Positions 8,117 through 16,825 of a stretch of 64,000 nucleotides of DNA are shown here, piece by piece. Positions within the stretch are counted from its first letter, which is position 1, and the number at the start of each line of letters is the position of its first letter. A program made the translations under genes and the position numbers. Below the pieces are notes generated by a model. It was not told where the DNA came from. It searched no databases and was given only the letters and a program-made list of their open reading frames with translations. Origin of the DNA: Alicycliphilus sp. UBA6560 (GTDB lineage: Bacteria; Pseudomonadota; Gammaproteobacteria; Burkholderiales; Burkholderiaceae_C); the NCBI GenBank assembly GCA_002434305.1, contig DJJU01000006.1, forward strand, positions 972,052 to 1,036,051, in the 5' to 3' direction.

Positions 8117-10363
8117 CTAGCCGCGTTGGCGTGCGCCGCCTTTGCCAGGCTTTTTGCCACCGACGCGAGCGGCCTTGCCTGCCGGCTCGGCCTTCGCACC
8201 CCGGGCTTTTTCCTTGCGTGTGCGACCAACGTCCTCCGCACCAGCACCGTTGCGGCGCTTGCCCGCATCGCGGCCCTTGCCGTCCCCTGCTTGAAGGGCC
8301 GACAGCTCGTCGTGCACCAGGCGGAAGTCAATGCGCCTGCCATCCAGGTCCACCCGGCTGACCTGTACGCGTACGCGCGCGCCTATGCCGTAGCGGATGC
8401 CCGTGCGCTCGCCGCGCAGCTCCTGGCGTGCCTCGTCGTAGCGAAAGTACTCTCCGCCCAGCTCCGTGATGTGCACCAGCCCCTCGACGTACAGCGCGTC
8501 CAGCGTCACGAAAATGCCGAAACTGGTCACCGCGCTGACCACGCCGCCGTATTCCTCGCCCAGGTGCTCGCGCATGTACTGGCACTTCAGCCAGGCCTCT
8601 ACGTCGCGGCTGGCCTCGTCGGCCCGGCGCTCGTTGGCGCTGCAATGCAGGCCTGCCGCCTCCCAGGCCTGGGTCTCGCGCGTGCTGGCGGCACCAGGCG
8701 TCTTGCGCGGGCGCTGCGTGGGAGCGGCGGCCCTGGCCGCCAGGCGCTTGGCGAGCTTGAACTGCGCCTCGCCCGGCGTCGGCAGCGCCGGCAGCACGTA
8801 CTTGGAATTGCCCAGGATGGAGCGGATGACGCGGTGCACCAGCAGGTCCGGGTAACGGCGGATGGGGCTGGTGAAGTGGGTGTAGGCCTCGAAAGCCAGG
8901 CCGAAGTGGCCGCTGTTGATAGGCGTGTAGATGGCCTGCTGCATCGAGCGCAGGAGCATGGTGTGGATCTGCTGGGCGTCCGGGCGATCCTTGGTGGCCT
9001 CGGCGATGGACTGGAACTCCCCGGGCCGCGGCTCGTCGCCCACCATGATGCCCACGCCCATGGCCTTCAGGTAGCCGCGCAGGATCTCCAGCTTCTCCGG
9101 CGTAGGGCCTTCGTGCACACGAAACAGGCCGACGCGCTTGCCCTCGCCGATGAAGTCGGCGCTGCAGACGTTGGCGGCCAGCATGGCCTCTTCGATCAGC
9201 CGGTGCGCCTCGGTGCGCACGCGCGGCACGATCTTGTCGATGCGCCCGTTGTCATCGCAGACGATCTGCGTCTCTGTGGTTTCGAAGTCCACCGCGCCAC
9301 GCGCATGGCGTGCGGCCAGCAGCGCACGGTACACGTCATGCAGGTTCAACAGATCACCCACGCGCTCGTGGTAGTGCGCCGCCTCCGGCCCGCGGGTATT
9401 GGCCAGAATGGCCGCCACCTCGGTATAGGTAAAGCGCGCATGGCTGCGCATCACGGCCGGGTAGAACTGGTAGGCATGCACCTCGCCCTTGGCGTTGACC
9501 AGCATGTCGCAGACCATGCACAGGCGCTCGACATGCGGGTTCAGTGAGCACAGCCCGTTGGAGAGCTTTTCCGGCAGCATGGGGATGACGCGCCGCGGGA
9601 AGTACACGCTGGTGGCGCGGTCGTAGGCATCCACATCGATGGGACTGCCCGTCTCCACGTAGTGGCTGACGTCGGCGATGGCCACCAGCAGTCGCCAGCC
9701 CTTGCCGCGGCCCACGCGGGCCGGCTCGCAGTACACGGCGTCATCGAAGTCGCGCGCGTCCTCGCCGTCGATGGTGACCAGGGGCACGTCCGTCAGGTCC
9801 ACGCGCTGGCGCTTGTCCTGCGCGCGCACTTTGTCGGGCAGGGCCTTGGCCTGCGCCAGGGCGGCCTCGGAAAACTCATGCGGCACGCCGTACTTGCGCA
9901 CGGCGATCTCCACCTCCATGCCCGGATCGTCCACCTCACCCAGCACCTCGACCACCCGACCCACGGGCTGGCCATACAAGGCCGGCGGCTCGGTCAGCTC
10001 GACCACGACCACCTGGCCGGCATTGGCCGTGCCGGTGGCGCCCTTGGGGATCAGCACGTCCTGGCCGTAGCGCTTGTCTTCCGGAGCGACCAGCCAGACG
10101 CCGCTCTCCTGCAACAGGCGGCCGATGATGGGCTGGCGCGGACGCTCGACGATCTCGAGCACACGGCCCTCAGGCCGGCCGCGGCGGTCATGGCGCACGA
10201 CGCGCACACGGACCCGGTCCTTGTGCAGCACGGCACGCATTTCGTTGGGCGGCAGGTAGATGTCCTGGCCATCGTCGTCCGCAATGACGAAGCCGTGGCC
10301 GTCGCGGTGACCCTGTACGCTGCCCTCGATCTCATCGGAGGAAACTTTTTGCGCGGAAGTCAC
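8117..10363 (-). CDS. rnr: Ribonuclease R
   Basis: About 748 residues from the GTG at 10363 (VTSAQKVSSDEIEG). RNase R is a processive 3'-5' exonuclease for structured RNA. It has two cold-shock domains (GSVQGHRDGHGFV at the N-terminus), the RNB catalytic domain with DGEDARDFDDAVYC, and a C-terminal S1 domain followed by a Lys/Arg/Gly-rich tail (about 700-748). The open frame runs back through the antisense of the tRNA-Leu gene, so the true start must lie after it; a TTG at 10389 preceded by AGGAAAG is the alternative. 71 bp separate it from the SDR gene. Confidence 0.95.
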   Translation of the reverse strand: MTSAQKVSSDEIEGSVQGHRDGHGFVIADDDGQDIYLPPNEMRAVLHKDRVRVRVVRHDRRGRPEGRVLEIVERPRQPIIGRLLQESGVWLVAPEDKRYGQDVLIPKGATGTANAGQVVVVELTEPPALYGQPVGRVVEVLGEVDDPGMEVEIAVRKYGVPHEFSEAALAQAKALPDKVRAQDKRQRVDLTDVPLVTIDGEDARDFDDAVYCEPARVGRGKGWRLLVAIADVSHYVETGSPIDVDAYDRATSVYFPRRVIPMLPEKLSNGLCSLNPHVERLCMVCDMLVNAKGEVHAYQFYPAVMRSHARFTYTEVAAILANTRGPEAAHYHERVGDLLNLHDVYRALLAARHARGAVDFETTETQIVCDDNGRIDKIVPRVRTEAHRLIEEAMLAANVCSADFIGEGKRVGLFRVHEGPTPEKLEILRGYLKAMGVGIMVGDEPRPGEFQSIAEATKDRPDAQQIHTMLLRSMQQAIYTPINSGHFGLAFEAYTHFTSPIRRYPDLLVHRVIRSILGNSKYVLPALPTPGEAQFKLAKRLAARAAAPTQRPRKTPGAASTRETQAWEAAGLHCSANERRADEASRDVEAWLKCQYMREHLGEEYGGVVSAVTSFGIFVTLDALYVEGLVHITELGGEYFRYDEARQELRGERTGIRYGIGARVRVQVSRVDLDGRRIDFRLVHDELSALQAGDGKGRDAGKRRNGAGAEDVGRTRKEKARGAKAEPAGKAARVGGKKPGKGGARQRG

Positions 10364-10409
10364 GCTGGCGTGTTTTTTTTGGTTGTACAATCTCGTTCTT
10401 TCCTGAAAT

Positions 10410-10494
<85 letters not shown>

Positions 10495-10529
10495 AGTTTA
10501 ACGAGAACCCGCAAGAGTTCCGGCAACAA

Positions 10530-10560
10530 AAGCCGCTTCATCCGTGAAGCGGCTTTTTTG
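10530..10560 (+). terminator. Rho-independent terminator of tRNA-Leu copy 1
   Basis: Stem AAGCCGCTTCA / TGAAGCGGCTT with a 4-nt loop (TCCG), followed by a run of T. 36 bp after the CCA end. Confidence 0.93.
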
Positions 10561-10648
10561 TTTGCAGCGCCCACCGCACATAAAAAATTTTTGCGAAACT
10601 TTCCGGAAGCGCCAAAAAAGCATCCTATACTCGCGGCTTCCCTGAAAT

Positions 10649-10733
<85 letters not shown>

Positions 10734-10741
10734 AAACAAAC

Positions 10742-10773
10742 AAAAAGCCGCTGATGCAAATCAGCGGCTTTTT
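10742..10773 (+). terminator. Rho-independent terminator of tRNA-Leu copy 2
   Basis: Stem AAGCCGCTGAT / ATCAGCGGCTT, loop GCAA, flanked by runs of A and T, so it can act on both strands. It could also stop the DUF349 transcript arriving from the right. Confidence 0.93.
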
Positions 10774-10849
10774 CGTTGCTGGCGCTTCAAGCCGGCATAT
10801 TGCGCCGGGCGCCGGGCCTTGCAGCCCGGTCTGCCCCATCACCAGCTTC

Positions 10850-13510
10850 TCATTTGCGCAGCAGCGCCTTGAGCGCGTTCTGCAGGCGGCGCGCCTGGGC
10901 TTCGTCGCCGGCACTGGCGAAGATCTGTGCAGCGTCGCTCTCCCAGGTTTGCTGCGGCGACGGATCGTTGCGGCGCGTGAGCAGCTGCAGCTGCAGCGCA
11001 CGGCGCGCCGACAGCTGCTCGGCCGGGGTCGGCACCTCGGCGGCGATCTCCAGGCGCAGCAGCGCCTGCTGCGCATCACTGGCCGCAGCCGGAGCAGACA
11101 GCGCCTGCGTCCAGGCCGTGCGGGCACTGGGCGACACCTTGCCGCCCAGCTCCTGCACGCTGGGCACCTGCGCCGCATCGCGGGCCTTCCAGGCGGCCAT
11201 CAGCTGCGTGAGCGCTTCGCCGTGGGCCTGGGCCGCCAGCTTGCGCAGCGTGGCCTGGGCATGCTCCATGGCGTCGCGCTGGGCGCGGAAGGCGGTGTCG
11301 CCCAGGCGGGGACCGCGGGCCGGAGCATCGCCCCGGTCGCGCATGCGCCCGCCCTGCCCGCCCCTGAAGTCGTCACGGTCGCGCCGGTCACCGGGACGGC
11401 CACCGCGCTGCTGGGGCGCGGCCGTGGCTGGCTTGCGCGCACCAGGGCGATCGTCGCCGCGCACGGCCACCACAGGGCGCTGCACAGGCGCGGGTGCGGG
11501 TGCAGCCTCTGCCATCGGCGCTTCAGCGCCTGCTTCAGTATTTGTAGCTGCTGGCGCTTGCTGGACATGGGCTGCAGCCTGATTTTGCTCAGATTGAGCG
11601 TCATGCTGCGCCTTCAGCGCAGCGTCCAGCGAGGCCATGGCCTCGCGGATGCGCTGGGCGTCGCCCGAGGCGTTGGCCGCCTCCAGCGCCTTGGACGCTT
11701 CCAGCACCGCGCGGTCGCGCGCGCCCATCTGGGCCGCACCCTGCTCGCGCGCCGCACTCTTGCGGGCGAAGGCCTCGTCGATGGGCTTGCGGAAGGCGTC
11801 CCACAGCTTTTGCTCCTGCCGGCGGTCCAGCGGCACCGCCTGCGCCTCGGCCTGCCAGCGCTGCTGCAGAGCCTTGACGGCGTCGATGCGCAGCTGCGGC
11901 GCGGCGCCCAGCGCCGTGGCTTCCTCGATCATGGCGTGGCGCTGGGCCAGGCTGGCCTTTTGCGCGGCTGCCAGCGGAGCGCCGGCCTCGGCCATGGCCT
12001 CCTTCCACAAGGGCTGCAGCTCGGCAAACACCTTCTCACTGACGTGGCCGCCGGCGCGCCAGCGCTCGCTGAACTGGTGCAGTGCGCGGCTGGCGGCCTT
12101 CCAGTCGGGGGTGGTAGCGGAGGTTTGCTCCTGCGTCCAGGCCTTGAGTTCGTCCACCAAGGCCTGGCGCTGGGCGCGGTGCTGAGCGCTTTCGGCGCGC
12201 ACCTTCTCCAGCCAGGCCTCCACGATCTTGTGGGCGGCGTTGCAGGCCTCGTCGAAACGCTTCCAAAGCGCATGGTTGGCGGGCGCGCCCTGGTCGGCCT
12301 GCTTCCACTGCTCGCGCAGCTGGCGCAGCGTTTCCTGCATCTTGCGGCCGCCCAAGGCCTGGCCTTCGGGACGGTTCAGCAGGCCCTCGGCACGCGCGAC
12401 CAGGTCTTCGCGCACCTGGTCGGCGCTCCAGCGCTGCCAGCCTTCCAGCTCGCCAGCGGCGACCAGTGCGGCATGCACCTTCTGCTCCAGCTCGTTGTCG
12501 ATCAGCTTGCCGTGCACCTTGAGCACCCCGCGCAGGGCAGTCGCTGCCCCGGCGCTGGCTTTGCCGTGACCCTGGGCGGTCTCTTCCTCCAGTTTGGCCA
12601 AGGCTTCGCGCACTGCCTGCTGGGCTGCCTCGCGCTGGGCCGGATCCACCTTGGGGCGGACCGGAGCAGCGCTGCGCGCCTGGGCCTTTTCGGCCTCGGT
12701 GGGCAAGCCACGCGCCTGGCGTAGTTCATCGGCCCAGACGGGTACGGGCGGCAGTGGCGCCGCGGCGTCCTCAGCCGCGGCGACGGTCTGGCTCAGCGCC
12801 GACTGGAAGGCCTCCCAGACCACCAGCAGCTGGGCGCGCGAGGCCTCCAGCTGGGCCGGAAAGCGCGCTTCCACGCTGGGCCAGGCGGCGTCGCCGGACA
12901 GCTCCTGCGCCTGCGCCTGCCAGCGCTCGACGTCGGAGCTCAGCAGCGCCAGGGCCGCCTGCGCGTCCTTCCAGGGCTTGGTAGACAGGACTTCGATGCG
13001 CTGGGCCAGCAGCACGGCGGCCTCGCGCTGCACCTGCACGCGGTGCTGCAGGTCCTCAATGACCTTGACGCGCTCGGCCAGCTGGCCCTTGAGCTGCGAC
13101 AGCGGCTCGCGCGACAGCGGCGCGCCGGCCTTGGCGGCGTCGCGCTGCCAGGCCAGGGCGTCGGCGATGTTTAGGCGTGGCGCGGCCAGCAGTGCCTCGG
13201 CCTTGGCGGCCCATTCGGCGCCGATGGCCTCTTGCGCCTGGGCGCGGCGGATCTCGTCCAGCCGCTCGCGCACGGCACGGGCCGCGCCCTTGTCACGCGC
13301 GCTGAGTTCCTTGAAGACCTCCTGCAGGCGCTCGACCGGGGGCTGCGTGGCCAGCCAATCGCGGATGCGCCCCGCGCGCTCGCCGGACGTCGCGGCCGAG
13401 AAGGCGCCACCCGTCAGCGCGTCCAGGGGATGCGGCTCGCTGGTTTTTGCCGGGACCGGGGAGGTTTCAGGAGCGTCGGACATTTTGCTGCGGGAAGAAA
13501 AAGGAAACAT
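10850..13510 (-). CDS. DUF349-domain protein
   Basis: An 886-residue Ala/Glu/Gln-rich, mostly helical protein with several DUF349 repeats. Marks are segments like LWKRFDEACNAAHKIVEAW (about 430) and LWDAFRKPIDEAFARKSAA (about 575). A basic Arg/Gly/Asp-rich stretch (about 690-740) is likely disordered. The function is unknown; the family is cytoplasmic and probably nucleic-acid or ribosome associated. The ATG at 13510 (MFPFSSRSK) is used; an internal ATG at 13483 (MSDAPETS) is possible. Codons about 640-655 are encoded by a copy of the dispersed repeat, on the strand opposite to the repeat consensus. Confidence 0.85.
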   Translation of the reverse strand: MFPFSSRSKMSDAPETSPVPAKTSEPHPLDALTGGAFSAATSGERAGRIRDWLATQPPVERLQEVFKELSARDKGAARAVRERLDEIRRAQAQEAIGAEWAAKAEALLAAPRLNIADALAWQRDAAKAGAPLSREPLSQLKGQLAERVKVIEDLQHRVQVQREAAVLLAQRIEVLSTKPWKDAQAALALLSSDVERWQAQAQELSGDAAWPSVEARFPAQLEASRAQLLVVWEAFQSALSQTVAAAEDAAAPLPPVPVWADELRQARGLPTEAEKAQARSAAPVRPKVDPAQREAAQQAVREALAKLEEETAQGHGKASAGAATALRGVLKVHGKLIDNELEQKVHAALVAAGELEGWQRWSADQVREDLVARAEGLLNRPEGQALGGRKMQETLRQLREQWKQADQGAPANHALWKRFDEACNAAHKIVEAWLEKVRAESAQHRAQRQALVDELKAWTQEQTSATTPDWKAASRALHQFSERWRAGGHVSEKVFAELQPLWKEAMAEAGAPLAAAQKASLAQRHAMIEEATALGAAPQLRIDAVKALQQRWQAEAQAVPLDRRQEQKLWDAFRKPIDEAFARKSAAREQGAAQMGARDRAVLEASKALEAANASGDAQRIREAMASLDAALKAQHDAQSEQNQAAAHVQQAPAATNTEAGAEAPMAEAAPAPAPVQRPVVAVRGDDRPGARKPATAAPQQRGGRPGDRRDRDDFRGGQGGRMRDRGDAPARGPRLGDTAFRAQRDAMEHAQATLRKLAAQAHGEALTQLMAAWKARDAAQVPSVQELGGKVSPSARTAWTQALSAPAAASDAQQALLRLEIAAEVPTPAEQLSARRALQLQLLTRRNDPSPQQTWESDAAQIFASAGDEAQARRLQNALKALLRK
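11545..11590 (+). repeat. Dispersed palindromic repeat, copy 1 (inside DUF349 gene)
   Basis: TAGCTGCTGGCGCTTG followed by GGACATGGGCTGCAGCC and ATTTTGCTC. Matches the repeat consensus in the order of both arms. The copy lies in frame within the DUF349 coding sequence (opposite strand). Confidence 0.75.
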
Positions 13511-13704
13511 GGTTCTGGCAGGAGGGCGATGGACCGGGATGCGGCGAACGCTGGGGGGTCATCGCGGCTAGAAGCGGGTAGACGGGAAGTCCGGCCACCG
13601 CGGGAAAGTTGCTATTTTGGCCCGGTTTTGCAAGACGGCCGCCAGGGCTGCCAAGGCCACGCGGCGGAAGCCATTCGAGGCATCTCCACTGCGAGCGGAC
13701 ATTT

Positions 13705-13763
13705 ATCAAAACTGATAGCTGCCAGCGCTTGCTACACAAGGGTTTGCAGCCATTTTCATTTAA
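13705..13763 (+). repeat. Dispersed palindromic repeat, copy 2
   Basis: ATCAAAACTGATAGCTGCC, AGCGCTTGCTACACAAGGG, TTTGCAGCCATTTT. Good match to the consensus; lies upstream of the DUF349 gene in a gene-free region. Confidence 0.85.
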
Positions 13764-13864
13764 ACCCCTCCCAGGAAGCGCCAAGCCGTCTCCATACATA
13801 TATAGAGGGCAAGGCTGTCATCAAGAGAAACATGCCTGCCGGCCGCCCCGATGTTGATGAAAAG

Positions 13865-14185
13865 CAGAAAAAGAGAAGCCCGGTGGAAGGAAGCCTTCCA
13901 CCGGGCCCGATGGCGGACGCAGCGGTCCATGTGCCATCGCTTTTCGCACTCGGGGAGAGATAAGTCCCCCAGTGCGGGAGGCAAAGTATTGCCTCCGAGG
14001 GATGCCGCGCAGGAGGCCGCCTTTTGCAAAGCTGCGAACCTGGTTGGCTTCGCGCCCGGCCACAGCCGGACGAATGGAAGATTAGCAAAGGCGGGCGTCC
14101 CCTTCCATCGATGTTTCGCAATGACACAACCGCACCGACCCCATCAGGCAAGAGCTGTTTCCTGATGTTGCAATCAGTTCATTTA
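13865..14185 (-). ncRNA. Candidate structured RNA (chain of hairpins), unassigned
   Basis: No convincing gene is seen. On the minus strand this stretch folds into consecutive stem-loops. In order: CATCAGG/CCTGATG (14139-14167), ATGGAAG/CTTCCAT around 14073-14108, CCGGC/GCCGG (14056-14069), GCGAA/TTCGC (14033-14052), GGAGGCAA/TTGCCTCC (13978-13999), GCACT..GGGG/CCCC..AGTGC (13947-13977), CGATGGC/GCCATCG (13908-13940). A perfect 13-bp terminator-like hairpin at 13878-13906 with a following T-rich tract ends the chain. An A/T-rich possible promoter lies at about 14185-14215. The segment resembling CCTGCGC-GGCATC-CTCGGAG recalls the 3' arm of 6S RNA, but the matching 5' arm is absent, so I do not call it 6S. 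Confidence 0.35.
13878..13906 (-). terminator. Strong hairpin with T-rich tail
   Basis: Perfect 13-bp stem GCCCGGTGGAAGG / CCTTCCACCGGGC with a 3-nt loop. On the minus strand it is followed by TTCTCTTTTTCTGC, so it can end a minus-strand transcript coming from about 14.18 kb. Confidence 0.65.
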
Positions 14186-14219
14186 TGCTTTTTTTGTCTC
14201 AAACAAGAAAACCTTAGTA

Positions 14220-14249
14220 TTGACTGAGCATTTTGCAGCCCCCTAGAAT
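14220..14249 (+). promoter_or_regulatory. Sigma70 promoter of the transglycosylase gene
   Basis: TTGACT (14220-14225), 18-bp spacer, TAGAAT (14244-14249). It predicts a start near 14256 and thus a leader of about 215 nt before the ATG at 14471. The leader contains a perfect hairpin CCGGGCG/CGCCCGG at 14367-14384 and another AGCCG/CGGCT near 14290-14304. No known riboswitch class was recognised. Confidence 0.7.
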
Positions 14250-14470
14250 CCGCCAGCTTCACGACATCACCTCGTAGTAACCCTAGCCCAGCCGTCTCTC
14301 GGCTCCGATGGTCCGCAAGTTTCCGGTGCGCCGCGCGCCCGGCACGGATCGATATGGCAACCCAGTCCGGGCGAGCACGCCCGGCCCGAAATCGAGTTCC
14401 CTCCCCTGCATCGCTGCATTGCGGTGCCTCGCCTTGCCGGGACTCGTTTCTTGCAGAAAGGATGAGAGCT

Positions 14471-15319
14471 ATGACAGCTTCAGGAAGAGCCGTCGCCGGC
14501 GTTCGCACTTTTGCCGCCGATGTCGCCAATGGCTTTCTGGAAGTCACCCACAGCAGCTTCGCCCTGCTGGGGCTGGCCGTCGCCTTCGTCGCCATCACCC
14601 TGACGGCGCGGCCCGACCTGCGTCAAGCGGGCGAGGAACACCTGATGGGCTGGCTGCAGTCGCGCCAGCCGGTGGTAGTGCAACTGGAAGCCGAGCCGCC
14701 CCTGGGCGATCGCCCCCTGGCCATCAACCCTAAGGAACTGCCGCGCGAGCAGGCCGCCGTGGCCTACTGGCTGAGCAAGAAATACCGCGTGGCCCCCGAG
14801 CCCGTGGCCGCGCTGGTGAACGAGGCCTACGAGATCGGCACGCGAACCAAGCTGGACCCGACGCTGATCCTGGCCATCGTGGCCATCGAATCGAGCTTCA
14901 ATCCCTTCGCCCAGAGTCCTGTGGGGGCGCAAGGCCTGATGCAGGTCATGACGCGCGTGCACACCGACAAGTACGAGGACGTGGGCGGCCACCTGGCAGC
15001 CTTCAACCCCCTGGCCAACCTGCGCGTGGGCGTAAAGGTGCTGCAGGAATGCATCGCCCGCGCCGGCTCGCTGGAGGGGGGCCTGCGCTACTACGTGGGC
15101 GCCGCCAACCTGCCCAGCGACGGCGGCTATGCCGCCAAGGTGCTGGCCGAGCACTTCCGTCTGCGTCAGGTGGCGGGCGGACGGGCCGCCGCCCCCAACG
15201 TGCCGCCGGCCACGCCCGTGCTGTCCACGAAGGCTCCGGCCGAGGCGGCCGACGTGAGCGCGCCCTCCGCCGCACTGCAGCCCACTGGCGAGAAGGTGGC
15301 CATGCTGGCCGGCGTCTGA
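14471..15319 (+). CDS. Lytic transglycosylase domain protein
   Basis: A 282-residue membrane-anchored SLT-type murein transglycosylase. It has one N-terminal membrane segment (about residues 25-43) and the catalytic signature LILAIVAIESSFNP (Glu in IES, about residue 145). Next come GAQGLMQVM and NPLANLRVGVKVLQ, the usual SLT order, and a Pro/Ala-rich C-terminal tail. The ATG at 14471 is chosen because AAAGGA precedes it by 8 nt; the open frame reaches 14354. Cleaves peptidoglycan glycan strands in the periplasm. It stands alone, with a long leader and its own promoter. Confidence 0.9.
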   Translation: MTASGRAVAGVRTFAADVANGFLEVTHSSFALLGLAVAFVAITLTARPDLRQAGEEHLMGWLQSRQPVVVQLEAEPPLGDRPLAINPKELPREQAAVAYWLSKKYRVAPEPVAALVNEAYEIGTRTKLDPTLILAIVAIESSFNPFAQSPVGAQGLMQVMTRVHTDKYEDVGGHLAAFNPLANLRVGVKVLQECIARAGSLEGGLRYYVGAANLPSDGGYAAKVLAEHFRLRQVAGGRAAAPNVPPATPVLSTKAPAEAADVSAPSAALQPTGEKVAMLAGV

Positions 15320-15558
15320 CCGGTTGGTTCTCGGCGCTCGGCTACACTAGCCGGGTACGCGACTGGCGATAGGCGTGGCGCACCTGAGAGGGCGCCGCCG
15401 CTGACGTGGAAATCCTGCAGGAGGCATGCCTTTCCTGCCAACCACTGGGAAGCGTACCGCGCGGGCAGCCCCAACGGGCTGCCTTTGCCGCGATCCGTCG
15501 TTCGCCTGGGCAGCCCCTGGAAGCCTTCGGGGGGCACACGTTCATCAGACTGCCAACC
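15320..15558 (+). other. Leader region of glyA
   Basis: 239 bp without a gene. A TACACT (-10-like) is seen at 15343-15348 with no clear -35. A terminator-like hairpin GGCAGCCC/GGGCTGCC (15464-15483) is followed by only three T. An attenuation or riboswitch role is possible, but I do not recognise a class. Confidence 0.35.
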
Positions 15559-16803
15559 ATGTACCAACGCAACATCCTTGTCGAACAAACCGATCCCGAG
15601 GTGTGGGCTGCCATTCAGGCCGAAAACGTCCGCCAGGAAGAGCACATCGAGCTGATCGCCAGCGAAAACTACGCCTCGCCCGCCGTCATGGCTGCACAGG
15701 GCTCCCAGCTGACCAACAAGTACGCCGAGGGCTACCCCGGCAAGCGCTACTACGGCGGCTGCGAGAACGTGGACGTGATCGAGCAGCTGGCCATCGACCG
15801 CATCAAGCAGCTGTTCGGCGCCGAGGCGGCCAATGTGCAACCCAACTCCGGCTCGCAGGCCAACCAGGCCGTGCTGATGGCTTTTTGCAAGCCCGGCGAC
15901 ACCATCCTGGGCATGAGTCTGGCCGAGGGCGGGCACCTGACGCACGGCATGCCGCTGAACATGAGCGGCAAGTGGTTCAACGTGGTCTCCTATGGCCTGA
16001 ACGCCCAGGAAGAGATCGACTACGACGCCCTGGAGGCCAAGGCACGCGAGCACAAGCCCAGGTTGATCATCGCCGGCGCCTCGGCCTATGCCCTGCGCAT
16101 CGACTTCGAGCGCTTTGCGAAGATCGCAAAGGAAGTCGGCGCCATCTTCTGGGTGGACATCGCCCATTACGCCGGCCTGGTAGTCGCGGGCGAATACCCC
16201 AACCCGGTGCCTTTTGCCGATGTGGTCACCTCCACCACGCACAAGAGCCTGCGCGGCCCGCGCGGCGGCATCATCCTGATGAAGGCCGAGCACGAGAAGG
16301 CGCTCAATTCCGCCATCTTCCCCGGCTTGCAAGGGGGGCCGCTGGAGCACGTCATCGCCGCCAAGGCCGTGGCCTTCAAGGAAGCGCTGTCGCCCGAGTT
16401 CAAGACCTACCAGCAGCAGGTGGTGAAGAACGCCAAGGTCTTTGCCGAAACGCTGACGGCGCGCGGCCTGCGCATCGTCAGCGGCCGCACGGAAAGCCAC
16501 GTCATGCTGGTGGATCTGCGCGCCAAAGGCATCACCGGCAAGGAAGCCGAGGCGGCCCTGGGCAAGGCGCACATCACCATCAACAAGAACGCCATTCCCA
16601 ACGACCCGGAAAAGCCCATGGTGACCAGCGGCATCCGCGTGGGCACGCCAGCCATCACCACGCGCGGCTTCAAGGAAGAAGAGACGCGCCTGACGGCCAA
16701 CCTGCTGGCCGATGTGCTGGAGAACCCGCACGACGAGGGCCACCTGGCCGCAGTGCGCGCCAAGGTGCACGAACTGACCAGCCGCTTCCCGGTCTACCGC
16801 TGA
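15559..16803 (+). CDS. glyA: Serine hydroxymethyltransferase
   Basis: A 414-residue PLP enzyme that converts serine and tetrahydrofolate to glycine and methylene-THF. It starts MYQRNILVEQTDPEVWAAI. Family marks: ELIASENYAS, GYPGKRYYGGCE, the PLP lysine in VTSTTHKSLRGPRGG, and GVRVGTPAITTRG-like (SGIRVGTPAITTRGF). The open frame extends upstream to 15406, but family length and the match to the conserved N-terminus fix the start here. Followed 22 bp later by nrdR, as is common in Betaproteobacteria. Confidence 0.98.
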   Translation: MYQRNILVEQTDPEVWAAIQAENVRQEEHIELIASENYASPAVMAAQGSQLTNKYAEGYPGKRYYGGCENVDVIEQLAIDRIKQLFGAEAANVQPNSGSQANQAVLMAFCKPGDTILGMSLAEGGHLTHGMPLNMSGKWFNVVSYGLNAQEEIDYDALEAKAREHKPRLIIAGASAYALRIDFERFAKIAKEVGAIFWVDIAHYAGLVVAGEYPNPVPFADVVTSTTHKSLRGPRGGIILMKAEHEKALNSAIFPGLQGGPLEHVIAAKAVAFKEALSPEFKTYQQQVVKNAKVFAETLTARGLRIVSGRTESHVMLVDLRAKGITGKEAEAALGKAHITINKNAIPNDPEKPMVTSGIRVGTPAITTRGFKEEETRLTANLLADVLENPHDEGHLAAVRAKVHELTSRFPVYR

Positions 16804-16825
16804 ACGCCCGCCGGGCCACGCCAGC

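Noticed and set aside
13756..14151. Three overlapping minus-strand frames (131, 89 and 80 codons)
   Set aside because: All three frames are open because of stop-poor hairpins; none has a good ribosome site, domain or protein-like composition. A structured RNA explains the region better.
13980..14170. 6S RNA gene
   Set aside because: Only the 3' closing-arm-like CCTGCGC-GGCATC-CTCGGAG is present; the pairing 5' arm is not found at the expected distance on either strand.
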